Assembly (NCBI GenBank): GCA_965267485.1
Contig: OZ254080.1
Span: forward strand, 1,612,001 to 1,676,000
Source of the DNA: JANQJA01 sp965267485
Lineage (GTDB): Bacteria; Pseudomonadota; Gammaproteobacteria; Pseudomonadales; Azotimanducaceae
Direction: 5' to 3'
Length of the DNA stretch: 64,000 bases
The notes under the pieces were generated by a model. That model worked only from the letters and a program-made list of their open reading frames with translations, was not told the origin of the DNA and did not search any database. A program made the translations under genes and the position numbers. Of this stretch, positions 1 to 7,848 are shown piece after piece (positions within the stretch are counted from its first letter, which is position 1; every line of letters starts with the position of its first letter).

Positions 1-641
1 GCAAGCAGACCAGCCTCATGATTGCGGTGTCGCTGCTGTTCATCATCCTGTGCTTCGTCGAACCCATCAACTTCTGGATGGGCCTCATGCTCGTGTTCAT
101 TCTCATCTGCTTCCTCGTTGCGACGACCCGGGGTGCGGCGGTCATGCCGGGCCTGGAGGATGCCGAGGAGGAACTCGAGCGCGTGCTGGGCATGCCTGGC
201 ACCCGAACCAACATCACGCTGTTCATCGTGCTCGGCATTGTGGCGCTGCCCCTCGGTGCTGACCTTGTTGTCGAAGGCGCGGCAGGCCTCGCGTCGAGTT
301 GGGGCGTGTCGGAGGCGGTTATCGGGCTGAGTCTGATTGCGCTCGCGACATCGCTGCCGGAACTCAGTACGACCGTGGTCGCGGCGTTCCATCGCAGTTC
401 CGATGTGGCGATTGGTAACGTCGTTGGCAGCAACCTGTTCAACATCCTGGCAATTCTCGGCATTACGGCAATGCTCGTGCCGATCCCGGTTGATCCTGCC
501 TTCCGGCAGTTCGACCTCTGGGTGATGTTCGCCGCCTCGATCCTGCTCTGGATCTACGTGCTCGCCAAGGCGACGATCGGCCGCGTTTCCGGCGTGCTGT
601 TCCTGGCGGGTTACATCGCTTATATCGTCGCGATCTACTAG
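1..641 (+). CDS. CaCA-family sodium/calcium (cation) exchanger, 3' part
   Basis: This is the C-terminal half of an inner-membrane exchanger of the CaCA family, which swaps cytoplasmic Ca2+ or a related cation for Na+ or H+. The frame is open at the left window edge, so the true start lies outside; about 212 residues are visible. The second alpha-repeat is clear: a SLIALATSLPELSTT segment followed by GNVVGSNLFN, the acidic and Asn/Ser-rich ion-binding signature of the family. Several hydrophobic helices surround it, and an acidic cytoplasmic stretch (EDAEEELERV) precedes the last membrane bundle. Family members are usually near 320 residues, so roughly a third is missing. The stop overlaps by 4 bases the stop of the convergent gene on the other strand. 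The family call is firm; ion specificity cannot be read. Confidence 0.88.
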   Translation, partial: KQTSLMIAVSLLFIILCFVEPINFWMGLMLVFILICFLVATTRGAAVMPGLEDAEEELERVLGMPGTRTNITLFIVLGIVALPLGADLVVEGAAGLASSWGVSEAVIGLSLIALATSLPELSTTVVAAFHRSSDVAIGNVVGSNLFNILAILGITAMLVPIPVDPAFRQFDLWVMFAASILLWIYVLAKATIGRVSGVLFLAGYIAYIVAIY

Positions 642-1237
642 GTGAGTCTCGACTCAAGCAGCGGTAATCGGTCGTTACCGAAGTACATGTCGTCTCCGTT
701 CAGGAACAGGGTCGGTGAGCCGAATCCGCCCCGCGCGACCAGCTCCTCCGTCGACGACCGCAGTCTGTCCTTGTAGTCCTTATCAGCAATGCTGTTGAAG
801 AAGCGAGCGCTGTCGAGTCCAACGTGGTCGACGATGTCTCTGAGTACGTCGTCCTGTGAGATGTCCTGTAATCGGGTCCAGTAGGTGCTGAACACGGCAC
901 GGGCGTAGGGGACGAGCAGGCCCTCCTCGATGGCCACAAAGGCGCCTCGCATGGCCTTGACGCTGTTCACCGGGAACACGGGTGGGCTGCCGATCTCGAT
1001 GCCGACAAAACGGGCCCAGTCGTTCAGGTCCTTGGCGTAGTAGCGGGCCTTGGGCGGCACAGGGTTTTGCCGGTTCTCATAGACTGAAGGGTTGACCGCA
1101 TTGAACACGCCGCCCACGAGGATGGGCCTGTAGATGACGTTGATACCGGCGCGGCGTGCCAGCATCTGCTGCAATGATTCAAACCCGAGATAGGTCCACG
1201 GGCTCGAGCAGTCGAAGTAAAATTCGATCGTGTCCAT
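638..1237 (-). CDS. DsbA-fold 2-hydroxychromene-2-carboxylate isomerase-like protein
   Basis: A protein of about 199 residues in the DsbA-like thioredoxin-fold family that includes 2-hydroxychromene-2-carboxylate isomerase, a glutathione-dependent kappa-class GST relative of aromatic degradation. Near the N-terminus it has the hallmark FYFDCSSPWTYLGF, where the DsbA CXXC is replaced by a Cys/Ser-Ser-Pro-Trp arrangement. Near the C-terminus it has FGSPTLFLNG and a GNDRLPLLE tail typical of the family. I start it at the Met at 1237 (MDTIEFYF), which has an AGGA-type ribosome-binding site just upstream; an in-frame Met at 1297 would add 20 residues that do not look like the family. The real substrate is unknown, and related proteins act on diverse xenobiotics. 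Confidence 0.78.
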   Translation of the reverse strand: MDTIEFYFDCSSPWTYLGFESLQQMLARRAGINVIYRPILVGGVFNAVNPSVYENRQNPVPPKARYYAKDLNDWARFVGIEIGSPPVFPVNSVKAMRGAFVAIEEGLLVPYARAVFSTYWTRLQDISQDDVLRDIVDHVGLDSARFFNSIADKDYKDRLRSSTEELVARGGFGSPTLFLNGDDMYFGNDRLPLLESRLT

Positions 1238-1314
1238 CGGCTGATCCTGTTGTTCATCCTGCGTTACAAACAGTGTATGTTGGGCAGTCTGATTCACCCT
1301 GACAAGCGCGATCC

Positions 1315-2772
1315 ATGAACAACGACAGGCTGGTGCCGTTTTCGAGCAAATTCGCCTTCGGCGTCGGGCAGTTTGCCGAAGGACTCAAGAACGGCGGCTT
1401 CGGCTTTTTCATTCTCTTCTACTACAACCAGGTGCTGGGTCTGTCCGGTACTTACGCCGGCGCGGCCCTGTTCATTGCGCTGTTGTTCGACGCGGTCACC
1501 GATCCGCTGGCGGGCTCGCTGTCGGATAATCTGAAGTCCCGGTTCGGGCGTCGCCATCCTTTCATGTACGCCTCGGCGATTCCGTTAGCGCTGGCATTCT
1601 ATGGCCTCTTCTCGCCGCCCCAGGGGCTCGAGGAGTTCACGCTGTTTCTGTGGCTGACCGCTTTTGCCGTTCTCACGCGCGGCGCGATGACGCTCTATCA
1701 CGTGCCGCACCTCGCGCTCGGTGCCGAGATGACCGAGAACTTCCAGGAGCGCACGACCATCGTCGCGTTCCGGCAGTTCTTTGGTGTGTTTGGCGCGGCT
1801 GCGGCGATCCTGATTGGTCTTGAGGTCTTTTTCTCGGATGCGCAGGGCGGTCGTCTCGCGATCGAGAACTATGCGCCGTACGCGGTTACGCTCGGCGTCG
1901 TGATGGTCATCACCATCTGGTATTCGGCATGGGGAACGCAGAAGGAAATACCGCACTTGCTCAAGCCCACGCCAAAGCCGCCCAGCGGTGTGTTGACCCG
2001 GCTCGCGTCGGAGTTTCGCGAAGCCTTCCAGAATTCATCGTTTCGCTGGCTGTTCTTTGGCGTCCTGATCGTCTTCATCATGGCGGGCGTCAATGGGGCG
2101 CTCGATCTCTACATGCTCCAGTACTTCTGGGAGCTGACCGGCGCGCAGATGTCCTATCTCCAGATCGCGTTCTACAGCGGTCTCATGATCGGTACGTTCT
2201 TCACACCGCTGCTGCATCGCTTCACCACGAAAAAGTTCGGCGTCATTCTCGGCACCGGAGCATGGGCGGTCTTTCAGCTCGCGCCCGTGATTCTGAGACT
2301 CATGGACTACTTCCCGGCGAACACAACGACAGACCTCGTCGTGACGCTGACGGCGATGAAGTTCGCACAAGGGTTCCTGCTGCAGCAGGCCTATGTGTCA
2401 TTCGGTTCGATGATGGCTGATGTCGCCGATGAACATGAGTTCAACTTCGGCAGCCGCCAGGAGGGCATCTTCTTCGGCGCGATCTCATTCTCGGGCAAGG
2501 CCACGTCAGGATTCGGCAACTTCATCGGCGGCATTGGACTCGACGTCATCGAGTGGCCGACCGGCACCGAGATCAAGACGGCGGCTGATATTCCGCCGGA
2601 TACGCTGATCAATCTCGGATTGCTGTATGGCCCGGTGGTTGCTGCCTTCGCGGTGGTGTCGATCTGGTGTTACTCGCACTATCACCTGACCCGCGAGCGT
2701 CACACAGAAATACTGGAAACCCTGCGCAGTCGCCGTGCCCAGGCAGCAGCGACTGCGGCTGAGACGTCCTAG
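1315..2772 (+). CDS. MFS transporter, GPH (MelB-like sugar:cation symporter) family
   Basis: An inner-membrane carrier of 485 residues with about twelve hydrophobic segments, matching the glycoside-pentoside-hexuronide:cation symporter branch of the major facilitator superfamily. Visible signatures are the N-terminal FAFGVGQFAEGLKNGGFG helix, the loop 2-3 element D-x5-GSLSDNLKSRFGRRHPF, and the later MADVADEHEFNFGSRQEG segment that in this family links helices 10 and 11. The substrate is not predictable; many members in organisms of this type sit beside lipid or aromatic catabolism genes rather than sugar genes. It overlaps by 4 bases the convergent 100-residue gene downstream. A second carrier of the same family lies at 22197-23606. 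Confidence 0.85.
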   Translation: MNNDRLVPFSSKFAFGVGQFAEGLKNGGFGFFILFYYNQVLGLSGTYAGAALFIALLFDAVTDPLAGSLSDNLKSRFGRRHPFMYASAIPLALAFYGLFSPPQGLEEFTLFLWLTAFAVLTRGAMTLYHVPHLALGAEMTENFQERTTIVAFRQFFGVFGAAAAILIGLEVFFSDAQGGRLAIENYAPYAVTLGVVMVITIWYSAWGTQKEIPHLLKPTPKPPSGVLTRLASEFREAFQNSSFRWLFFGVLIVFIMAGVNGALDLYMLQYFWELTGAQMSYLQIAFYSGLMIGTFFTPLLHRFTTKKFGVILGTGAWAVFQLAPVILRLMDYFPANTTTDLVVTLTAMKFAQGFLLQQAYVSFGSMMADVADEHEFNFGSRQEGIFFGAISFSGKATSGFGNFIGGIGLDVIEWPTGTEIKTAADIPPDTLINLGLLYGPVVAAFAVVSIWCYSHYHLTRERHTEILETLRSRRAQAAATAAETS

Positions 2773-3071
2773 AGGGCGGGGCTGCAGTTCTTCAGGATAT
2801 CTTCCATCGCCGCCTTGCGCTTCGCGGGGTTGGCGACGCGATGGAAGCAGATACGGTTGGCACCCCGTTCCTCGAGTTCCGATTTCTTCTCGTGACGTGA
2901 CAGCGCGTGGTCAACGTGATCCGACTCGCCGACGAGCAGCACCTCGTCGTCCTTGCACACCACGAAAATGCCGGGAATGAAGTCGTTGAAGACGACACCG
3001 CTGGCGTAAACGTTGAATTCATAGTTATCGCCCGAGCCGCCCGCCATTGTGCAAGTGCCGATCATGGCCAT
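2769..3071 (-). CDS. Conserved-looking 100-residue protein of unknown function
   Basis: I do not recognise a named family. The protein is 100 residues, soluble and without a signal peptide. It has a hydrophobic beta-rich N-terminal half (NDFIPGIFVVCKDDEVLLVG) and a charged C-terminal half with Cys and His residues. A GAGGGAAA-type ribosome-binding site precedes the ATG at 3071, codon use looks like its neighbours, and no better frame covers the interval, so I take it as real. It is transcribed away from the acyl-CoA dehydrogenase across about 135 bases and converges with the MFS gene, overlapping it by 4 bases. Confidence 0.6.
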   Translation of the reverse strand: MAMIGTCTMAGGSGDNYEFNVYASGVVFNDFIPGIFVVCKDDEVLLVGESDHVDHALSRHEKKSELEERGANRICFHRVANPAKRKAAMEDILKNCSPAL

Positions 3072-3206
3072 GTCGTTTCCCTCTATATCTGTTCTTTCAG
3101 GCTAGCGTATTCAGCCCGGTGATCGCTGTAAAGGCATGTTTGTGCTGGCCGGGGGTCGACATTATGCTAGGGGGATTGAAACAGACCATCCATCGAAGAG
3201 GGAACG

Positions 3207-4394
3207 ATGAGCATTGAAGCCTTTCGCGAAGAAGTAAAAGCCTGGCTGGAAGAAAACTGCCCCGAGTCCGCACGCGGGCCGGGCGAGCCGATCACCATCG
3301 GCACGAAGCGGCCCATGAGCAATCCTGAACTGCTCGAGTGGCGCCACAAGCTGGGCGAGAAGGGTTACACAGTCCCGACCTGGCCGAAAGAATACGGCGG
3401 TGGTGGCCTCAGCCGCGAGGAAGCGCAGGTGCTCCGTGAGGAGTGTGCCGCGATCAAGGCGCGGCTGCCGATGGGTGGCATGGGCGTCTCCATGATCGGG
3501 CCGACGCTGCTGGAGTTCGGCACCGAGGAGCAGAAGAAGCGTCACATTCCGCCGATTGCCATGGGCGATATCGCCTGGTGTCAGGGTTACTCCGAACCCG
3601 GTGCCGGCTCCGACCTTGCGAGCCTGCGGACGCGCGCCGTCGACAAGGGTGATTACTTTGAGGTGAATGGCCAGAAGATCTGGACCTCCGGTGCGCAATT
3701 CGCCGACTGGATTTTTGCGCTCGTTCGAACCGATCCTGATGTGCCGAAGCACGAAGGCATCAGCTTCGTCCTGATGGATATGCATCAGGAAGGCGTCACG
3801 GTCAAACCCATTCAGCTGATCTCGGGCAATTCGCCGTTCTGTGAGACGTTCTTCGACAATGCCGTTGCACAGAAGAACGATCTGGTGGGTCAGCTCAACC
3901 GTGGCTGGACCGTCGGCAAGCGCCTGCTTCAGCACGAGCGATCCGGCCAAGGTGGTCTCGGTGACGGCGGCGGTCGCCGTCAGGCGCCGCGAAACCAGCT
4001 TGTGGAAACGGCGAAAGAATACGTCGGCGTGGACGAGAGCGGTCGCATTGCCGATCCGGAGACTCGCGATACGGTCGTGTCATTCTCGATGAATTCCCGC
4101 AGCTTCCAGCTCACGCAGAAGCGCGCGCGGGAAGAGAATACAGGCGGTCAGACCGTCGCCGAGGCGACGTCGATCTTCAAGCTCTACGGTTCAACGCTGG
4201 CGCGCGACTCAGCCGAGATGCGAACCCGCCTCATGGGGACACAGGGCTACGGCTGGGAAGGCGAGGGCTTTTCCGACAAGGAGATCGAGGCAACGCGCAA
4301 CTTCCTCAGCAGCCGTGCAATCACGATCTATGGTGGTACCAACGAGGTACAGATGAATATCATCGCCAAGCGGGTACTCGGCCTGCCGGACTGA
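3207..4394 (+). CDS. Acyl-CoA dehydrogenase family protein
   Basis: A FAD-dependent acyl-CoA dehydrogenase of 395 residues, the usual family size, predicted to oxidise an acyl-CoA to its 2-enoyl form in the cytoplasm. Signatures are the helical N-terminal domain, the FAD/substrate segment GYSEPGAGSDLASLRTRA, the IWTSGAQFADWIFALVRT beta-domain strand, and the C-terminal IYGGTNEVQMNIIAKRVLGLP. The residue equivalent to the catalytic Glu of the MCAD type is Gly here (IYGGT), as in many bacterial branched-chain, sterol-side-chain or long-chain members, so the catalytic base must lie elsewhere. A GAGGGA ribosome-binding site sits before the ATG. It stands alone on its strand and converges on btuB. 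The substrate is unknown. Confidence 0.88.
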   Translation: MSIEAFREEVKAWLEENCPESARGPGEPITIGTKRPMSNPELLEWRHKLGEKGYTVPTWPKEYGGGGLSREEAQVLREECAAIKARLPMGGMGVSMIGPTLLEFGTEEQKKRHIPPIAMGDIAWCQGYSEPGAGSDLASLRTRAVDKGDYFEVNGQKIWTSGAQFADWIFALVRTDPDVPKHEGISFVLMDMHQEGVTVKPIQLISGNSPFCETFFDNAVAQKNDLVGQLNRGWTVGKRLLQHERSGQGGLGDGGGRRQAPRNQLVETAKEYVGVDESGRIADPETRDTVVSFSMNSRSFQLTQKRAREENTGGQTVAEATSIFKLYGSTLARDSAEMRTRLMGTQGYGWEGEGFSDKEIEATRNFLSSRAITIYGGTNEVQMNIIAKRVLGLPD

Positions 4395-4404
4395 CGTCCG
4401 GCAG
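4383..4404. terminator. Perfect 9-bp stem-loop between convergent genes
   Basis: CTGCCGGAC and GTCCGGCAG pair perfectly around a TGAC loop that contains the stop codon of the acyl-CoA dehydrogenase. It lies between that gene and the convergent btuB end at 4420. There is no T-tract on either side, so it is a possible transcription barrier or mRNA-end stabiliser rather than a clear intrinsic terminator. Confidence 0.4.
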
Positions 4405-4419
4405 TGCCTTGCCGCGTTC

Positions 4420-6303
4420 CTACAGGCTGATTTCAATACCGGCGTAGGCGGCGAATCCCGGACTTCTGAAGCCGTAGACGTTCTCGATCGTTTCGTCGAG
4501 TGCATTCTCCATGCGTGCCGAGAGCGTCACGGCATCATTCACGCGATATCGCAGCGCGGCGTCGACCAGCGTATAGCTGTTCAATGTGACGACCTGGCTG
4601 GCCTGCGGAAACGGCGGGAAGAAGTTGTCCAGCTGCTCGCCGACGTGGCTGGCCCCAACGTTGATGTTGAGGCGCGACAGTGCAAGGTTCGCTCGCATCG
4701 ATGCGGTATTGCCCGGGCGTCTGACCTCGGGAATCTGAACGCCGCCGGACGGTTCTGTCGAGTCGAGCCACGCGTAGGTGGCAGACCATGAAAGGGCTGG
4801 TGTCGCCTGCCAACGCAGGTCGATCTCGGCACCGCGACGCTCGGATGCCCCATCGACATTCCGCGCCGTGAAGCCGCCGGTGTCTGCATCGAATACAAAT
4901 CCGTTGATTTCCTGTTCAAGGTTTGACTCGAAGTAACTGGCAGAGAGTCCAACGCGACTGTCCGGGTCGAATCTGAGACCGACTTCCCATGAGCTGGCCG
5001 CCTCCGGTTCGAGGTCGGGGTTGCCCGTAAACGTATCGAAAAACCCGAATCGTTCTGTAAATGTCGGGTTCTTGATGCTTCGGCCGACGGAGGCGAAGAG
5101 GCCCGTCGTGCCAGTCACCTTCCATAGGCCAGTCAGGCGCCACGTGTCGGCGTCCTCGAACTCCGAGTTCCATTCATGCCTCGCGCTCGCAGAAAGGTGG
5201 ACGGCGTCGCCGTCGTACCGCCATTCGGCAGCAATGCTGTTCCTGTCTGTATCGAGATCCTTGTTGGGATCGCCGAATGCGGTCGCCTCGCCGCGCTGAC
5301 GGAACTGCTCCGTCTCATGCTCGGCGATGATGGAGAGGCGCTGTTTCCCCAGTGTGACGTTGGTCTGTGCGAGCAGCGCTTCCTTCCTGCCGCGGGTCAC
5401 GTCATCCACGGGAGCTGCCGTGCGGTTGACGTTGTCATTGTCAGTCCGGTGGTAGGCGAATGTCTGCCCGATCTGGTCAGTGATCTGCGCAACAAGGGCG
5501 AACCTCGCGTAGGTCTGTGTTGAGTCCGTCACGTTGTCGGCGTCTATGGGCAGCCCGGTGCTGACGAAGTCGGTGCCGTCGAACTCGATTGTGCTGTCGA
5601 TACGGCGCAACATGCCCTGCAGTTCGACGTTGTCGCCAAGCCTGAATTCACCGCCGGCGCGCAGTGTCGTGTTGTCGTAGCCGTCTTGCTCGTCACCCGT
5701 TCGCGAGATATTCGTCCCGTCCGAGATGACGCGGGTTGCGCCGAGCGTCAGGCGCCCGTTGGTCCTGACGATGTCGGTGGCCGCAGAGAGGGATCGTGTG
5801 CCAAAGCTGCCGCCCTCGGCTTCGAGACGCGAATTGCTCGCCGAGCGGTTGGAGCGTGTGATGATGTTGATCACGCCGGCGAGGGCATCGCTGCCCCAGA
5901 GTGCGCTCTGGGGGCCCCGGACAATCTCGACCCGCTCGATATCGGCAGTCATGACATGGGCGAAGTTGAACTCGTTCCCCTGTGTCAGGTCGTTGGCCTC
6001 GACGCCGTCGATCAGTACCAGCACCTGATTGGCTTCGGCGCCGCGCATTCTCACCTGGGCAAGCGAGCCGATGCTGCCGTTCTGGTTCAGTGCGAGTCCA
6101 GGCGCGTCCCGCAGCAGATCGGCCAGCGTCTGCGCCGAGCGATGGCGAATCTCGTCCCGTGAAATGATGTGGACCGACGATCCGACATCATCGATCGCGA
6201 CCGCAGTCCGTGATGCGGTGACCGTGATTTCTTCGACCGGTTCTTCTGCCTGAACGGCAATGGCAAGCGGCAGCGTGAGCGCTGCGACAAAGCTTGGTTT
6301 CAT
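4420..6303 (-). CDS. btuB: TonB-dependent vitamin B12 outer-membrane receptor
   Basis: A TonB-dependent outer-membrane receptor of 627 residues. A signal peptide (MKPSFVAALTLPLAIAVQA) is followed by the TonB box EEITVTAS, a plug domain with RHRSAQTLADLLRDAPGL and ERVEIVRGPQSALWGSDA, and a 22-strand barrel ending in an aromatic/hydrophobic C-terminus. The specific call to cobalamin rests on the cobalamin riboswitch directly upstream on the same strand, together with BtuB-like length and plug sequence. The ATG at 6303 has GGGGAGA before it. An open frame continues upstream to 6483, but it runs back through the riboswitch and is not coding. It should import B12 into the periplasm with TonB-ExbBD; the inner-membrane BtuCDF genes are not in the window. 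Confidence 0.9.
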   Translation of the reverse strand: MKPSFVAALTLPLAIAVQAEEPVEEITVTASRTAVAIDDVGSSVHIISRDEIRHRSAQTLADLLRDAPGLALNQNGSIGSLAQVRMRGAEANQVLVLIDGVEANDLTQGNEFNFAHVMTADIERVEIVRGPQSALWGSDALAGVINIITRSNRSASNSRLEAEGGSFGTRSLSAATDIVRTNGRLTLGATRVISDGTNISRTGDEQDGYDNTTLRAGGEFRLGDNVELQGMLRRIDSTIEFDGTDFVSTGLPIDADNVTDSTQTYARFALVAQITDQIGQTFAYHRTDNDNVNRTAAPVDDVTRGRKEALLAQTNVTLGKQRLSIIAEHETEQFRQRGEATAFGDPNKDLDTDRNSIAAEWRYDGDAVHLSASARHEWNSEFEDADTWRLTGLWKVTGTTGLFASVGRSIKNPTFTERFGFFDTFTGNPDLEPEAASSWEVGLRFDPDSRVGLSASYFESNLEQEINGFVFDADTGGFTARNVDGASERRGAEIDLRWQATPALSWSATYAWLDSTEPSGGVQIPEVRRPGNTASMRANLALSRLNINVGASHVGEQLDNFFPPFPQASQVVTLNSYTLVDAALRYRVNDAVTLSARMENALDETIENVYGFRSPGFAAYAGIEISL

Positions 6304-6414
6304 GATCTCCCCTGGCACTCTCACCCGAGTGTGTTGGTTCTTTTGTGCGCGGGCGACCGAAATGGAGAAATCATTCCTGCAACAGCCGCCCGCCGCGGTT
6401 CCTGCCAGACATTG

Positions 6415-6606
6415 AAGGCCGGTCTCCGGGCTTACGAGCAGTGGTTCAGGACCACTTGTCGCTTCGCCTTCCCGCGACAACACGTCGCAGTGGCGGGTAG
6501 AAGCGATTGACTCGAGTCACCGTTGCGGGGGCAGCGCCAGATTCTCACTGGCTTCCCGTTTCATCCGGTGCGATGAATTCGCACGCGGACACCTGCAATG
6601 AAAAGT
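6415..6606 (-). ncRNA. Cobalamin riboswitch controlling btuB
   Basis: Read on the minus strand, the region contains the conserved cobalamin-riboswitch blocks in order: a 5' arm with GGATGAAACGGGAAGCCAGT, the CTGCCCCCGCAACGGTGA core, the GGGAAGGCGAAG block, and the 3' B12 box AAGCCCGGAGACCGGCC. Spacing and total length of about 190 bases fit the family. It lies between a strong promoter (6614-6643) and the btuB start (6303), so B12-form cofactors should repress the receptor. Boundaries are approximate by a few bases. Confidence 0.95.
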
Positions 6607-6613
6607 CGCAAGG

Positions 6614-6643
6614 ATAATAGGGGTTCGCCGTCAGAAGGGTCAA
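6614..6643 (-). promoter_or_regulatory. Sigma70-type promoter of the btuB riboswitch leader
   Basis: On the minus strand TTGACC (6643-6638) and TATTAT (6619-6614) are separated by 18 bases and lie directly upstream of the riboswitch 5' arm. This places the transcription start near 6607. It falls in the gap after the diguanylate cyclase stop at 6660. Confidence 0.7.
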
Positions 6644-6659
6644 TTGAGAAATGGTCACG

Positions 6660-7718
6660 CTAGGATGAAGCGCGTTCGATTCGGTTCCGGCCATTGCGCT
6701 TGGCTTCGTACAGCGCCTCGTCAACGCTCCGGTAGAAATCATCGACGCTGTTGCCCTGTGCGGGTTTGAGCGCCCCATAGCCGATACTGACGGTCAGCTG
6801 ACCACCGGGGGCGGATTCGTGAGGGATGGCGGCCTCGGCGAGTCGTCGTTGCACCTGTTCAGCGATGAGCCTTGCGCCTTCGGCCTCGGTGCTGGGCATC
6901 AGAATGGCGAATTCCTCGCCGCCGACCCGGGCACAGAGGTCGGTACCGCGACCGGCCGCTTCGGTGAGCACCCGGGCGACGATGGTCAGCGCGATATCTC
7001 CCTGCGGGTGACCATAGCGATCGTTGTACGACTTGAAGTGGTCGATGTCGGCGATGATGAGGCCGACAGACTGTCCCGACCGGATCGCGTTCTGCCAGAT
7101 GCCGTCAACGTACTCGCTGAAGCCACGGCGGTTTGCGATATGCGTCAGCGGGTCCATGCGCGACAGCGATTCCATCTGGAGGCGTACGAGGAGCCCCTCG
7201 AAGAAGTTGTTGCCAAGTCGCGTCACCGAGACGATCAGAATAATGCTGTAGACGACAATCAGCGCCGCCATCGTCAGCTCCAGTCGGCCGCCGGAGGCGA
7301 GGAGCTGGTAGACCGTCGGAATGGCGATCGGCAGGCAGTAGATGGTGAACGAACGTCGGTGGACGGCGAGCATGACTCCGCCAGCCGCGATAATGCCGGC
7401 GAGCGTGACGATCAGCAGCGACCGGTACTGGGTCTCTTCGGGCCAGATGATAAAGACCGCGAGGCCCCAGGCCAGCGCCTGCAGGAATGCGAGCACCGTC
7501 AGGGCATTGGTCCACAGCGAAGTCGTGAAGCGGGCGCCGCCGGGGCCGCTCAAAAACGCGAGGCACGCGAGGGTGCGCAGGATGCTGACGACGATCACGC
7601 TGGCGAGCCAGTAGAGCAGCATGTCGCCGGGGACCGCTGGCCAGAGGGCGTAGACGATAAACAGGGCAGCGAGGACGTGGGCGCCGACCGCCATCGGTGT
7701 CTGGCGATAGAGCATCAC
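6660..7718 (-). CDS. Membrane-bound diguanylate cyclase (GGEEF)
   Basis: A 352-residue protein with about six hydrophobic segments in the first 180 residues and a C-terminal GGDEF domain that makes c-di-GMP from GTP. The active-site loop reads GGEEF, which is competent. RGTD lies five residues before it, which fits the RxxD inhibitory I-site, so product inhibition is expected. IIADIDHFKSYNDRYGHPQGD supplies the metal and nucleotide residues. The first codon is GTG at 7718. The frame stays open upstream to about 7814 and reads EEQANRECLV just before it, which looks like coding sequence, but I see no ATG, GTG or TTG there, so the start is uncertain. The signal sensed by the membrane part is unknown. 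Confidence 0.88.
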   Translation of the reverse strand: MMLYRQTPMAVGAHVLAALFIVYALWPAVPGDMLLYWLASVIVVSILRTLACLAFLSGPGGARFTTSLWTNALTVLAFLQALAWGLAVFIIWPEETQYRSLLIVTLAGIIAAGGVMLAVHRRSFTIYCLPIAIPTVYQLLASGGRLELTMAALIVVYSIILIVSVTRLGNNFFEGLLVRLQMESLSRMDPLTHIANRRGFSEYVDGIWQNAIRSGQSVGLIIADIDHFKSYNDRYGHPQGDIALTIVARVLTEAAGRGTDLCARVGGEEFAILMPSTEAEGARLIAEQVQRRLAEAAIPHESAPGGQLTVSIGYGALKPAQGNSVDDFYRSVDEALYEAKRNGRNRIERASS

Positions 7719-7848
7719 CAGACATTCCCGATTGGCCTGCTCCTCGAAACTGGAGAGCGGTGGTGGTGTGAGCTTCTCTGGCTCTATTGTTCTTCTCCCG
7801 ATGTGCGCATCAGTTTAGCGCGAACCGGGAGCGAAAGCCCATGGGCGG

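Noticed and set aside
4383..4404. Stem-loop as a proven intrinsic terminator
   Set aside because: The stem is perfect, but there is no T-tract on either strand, so it was listed only with low confidence.
6304..6483. Upstream extension of the btuB frame
   Set aside because: The added 60 codons run through the cobalamin riboswitch; the Met at 6303 is followed by a proper signal peptide and preceded by GGGGAGA.
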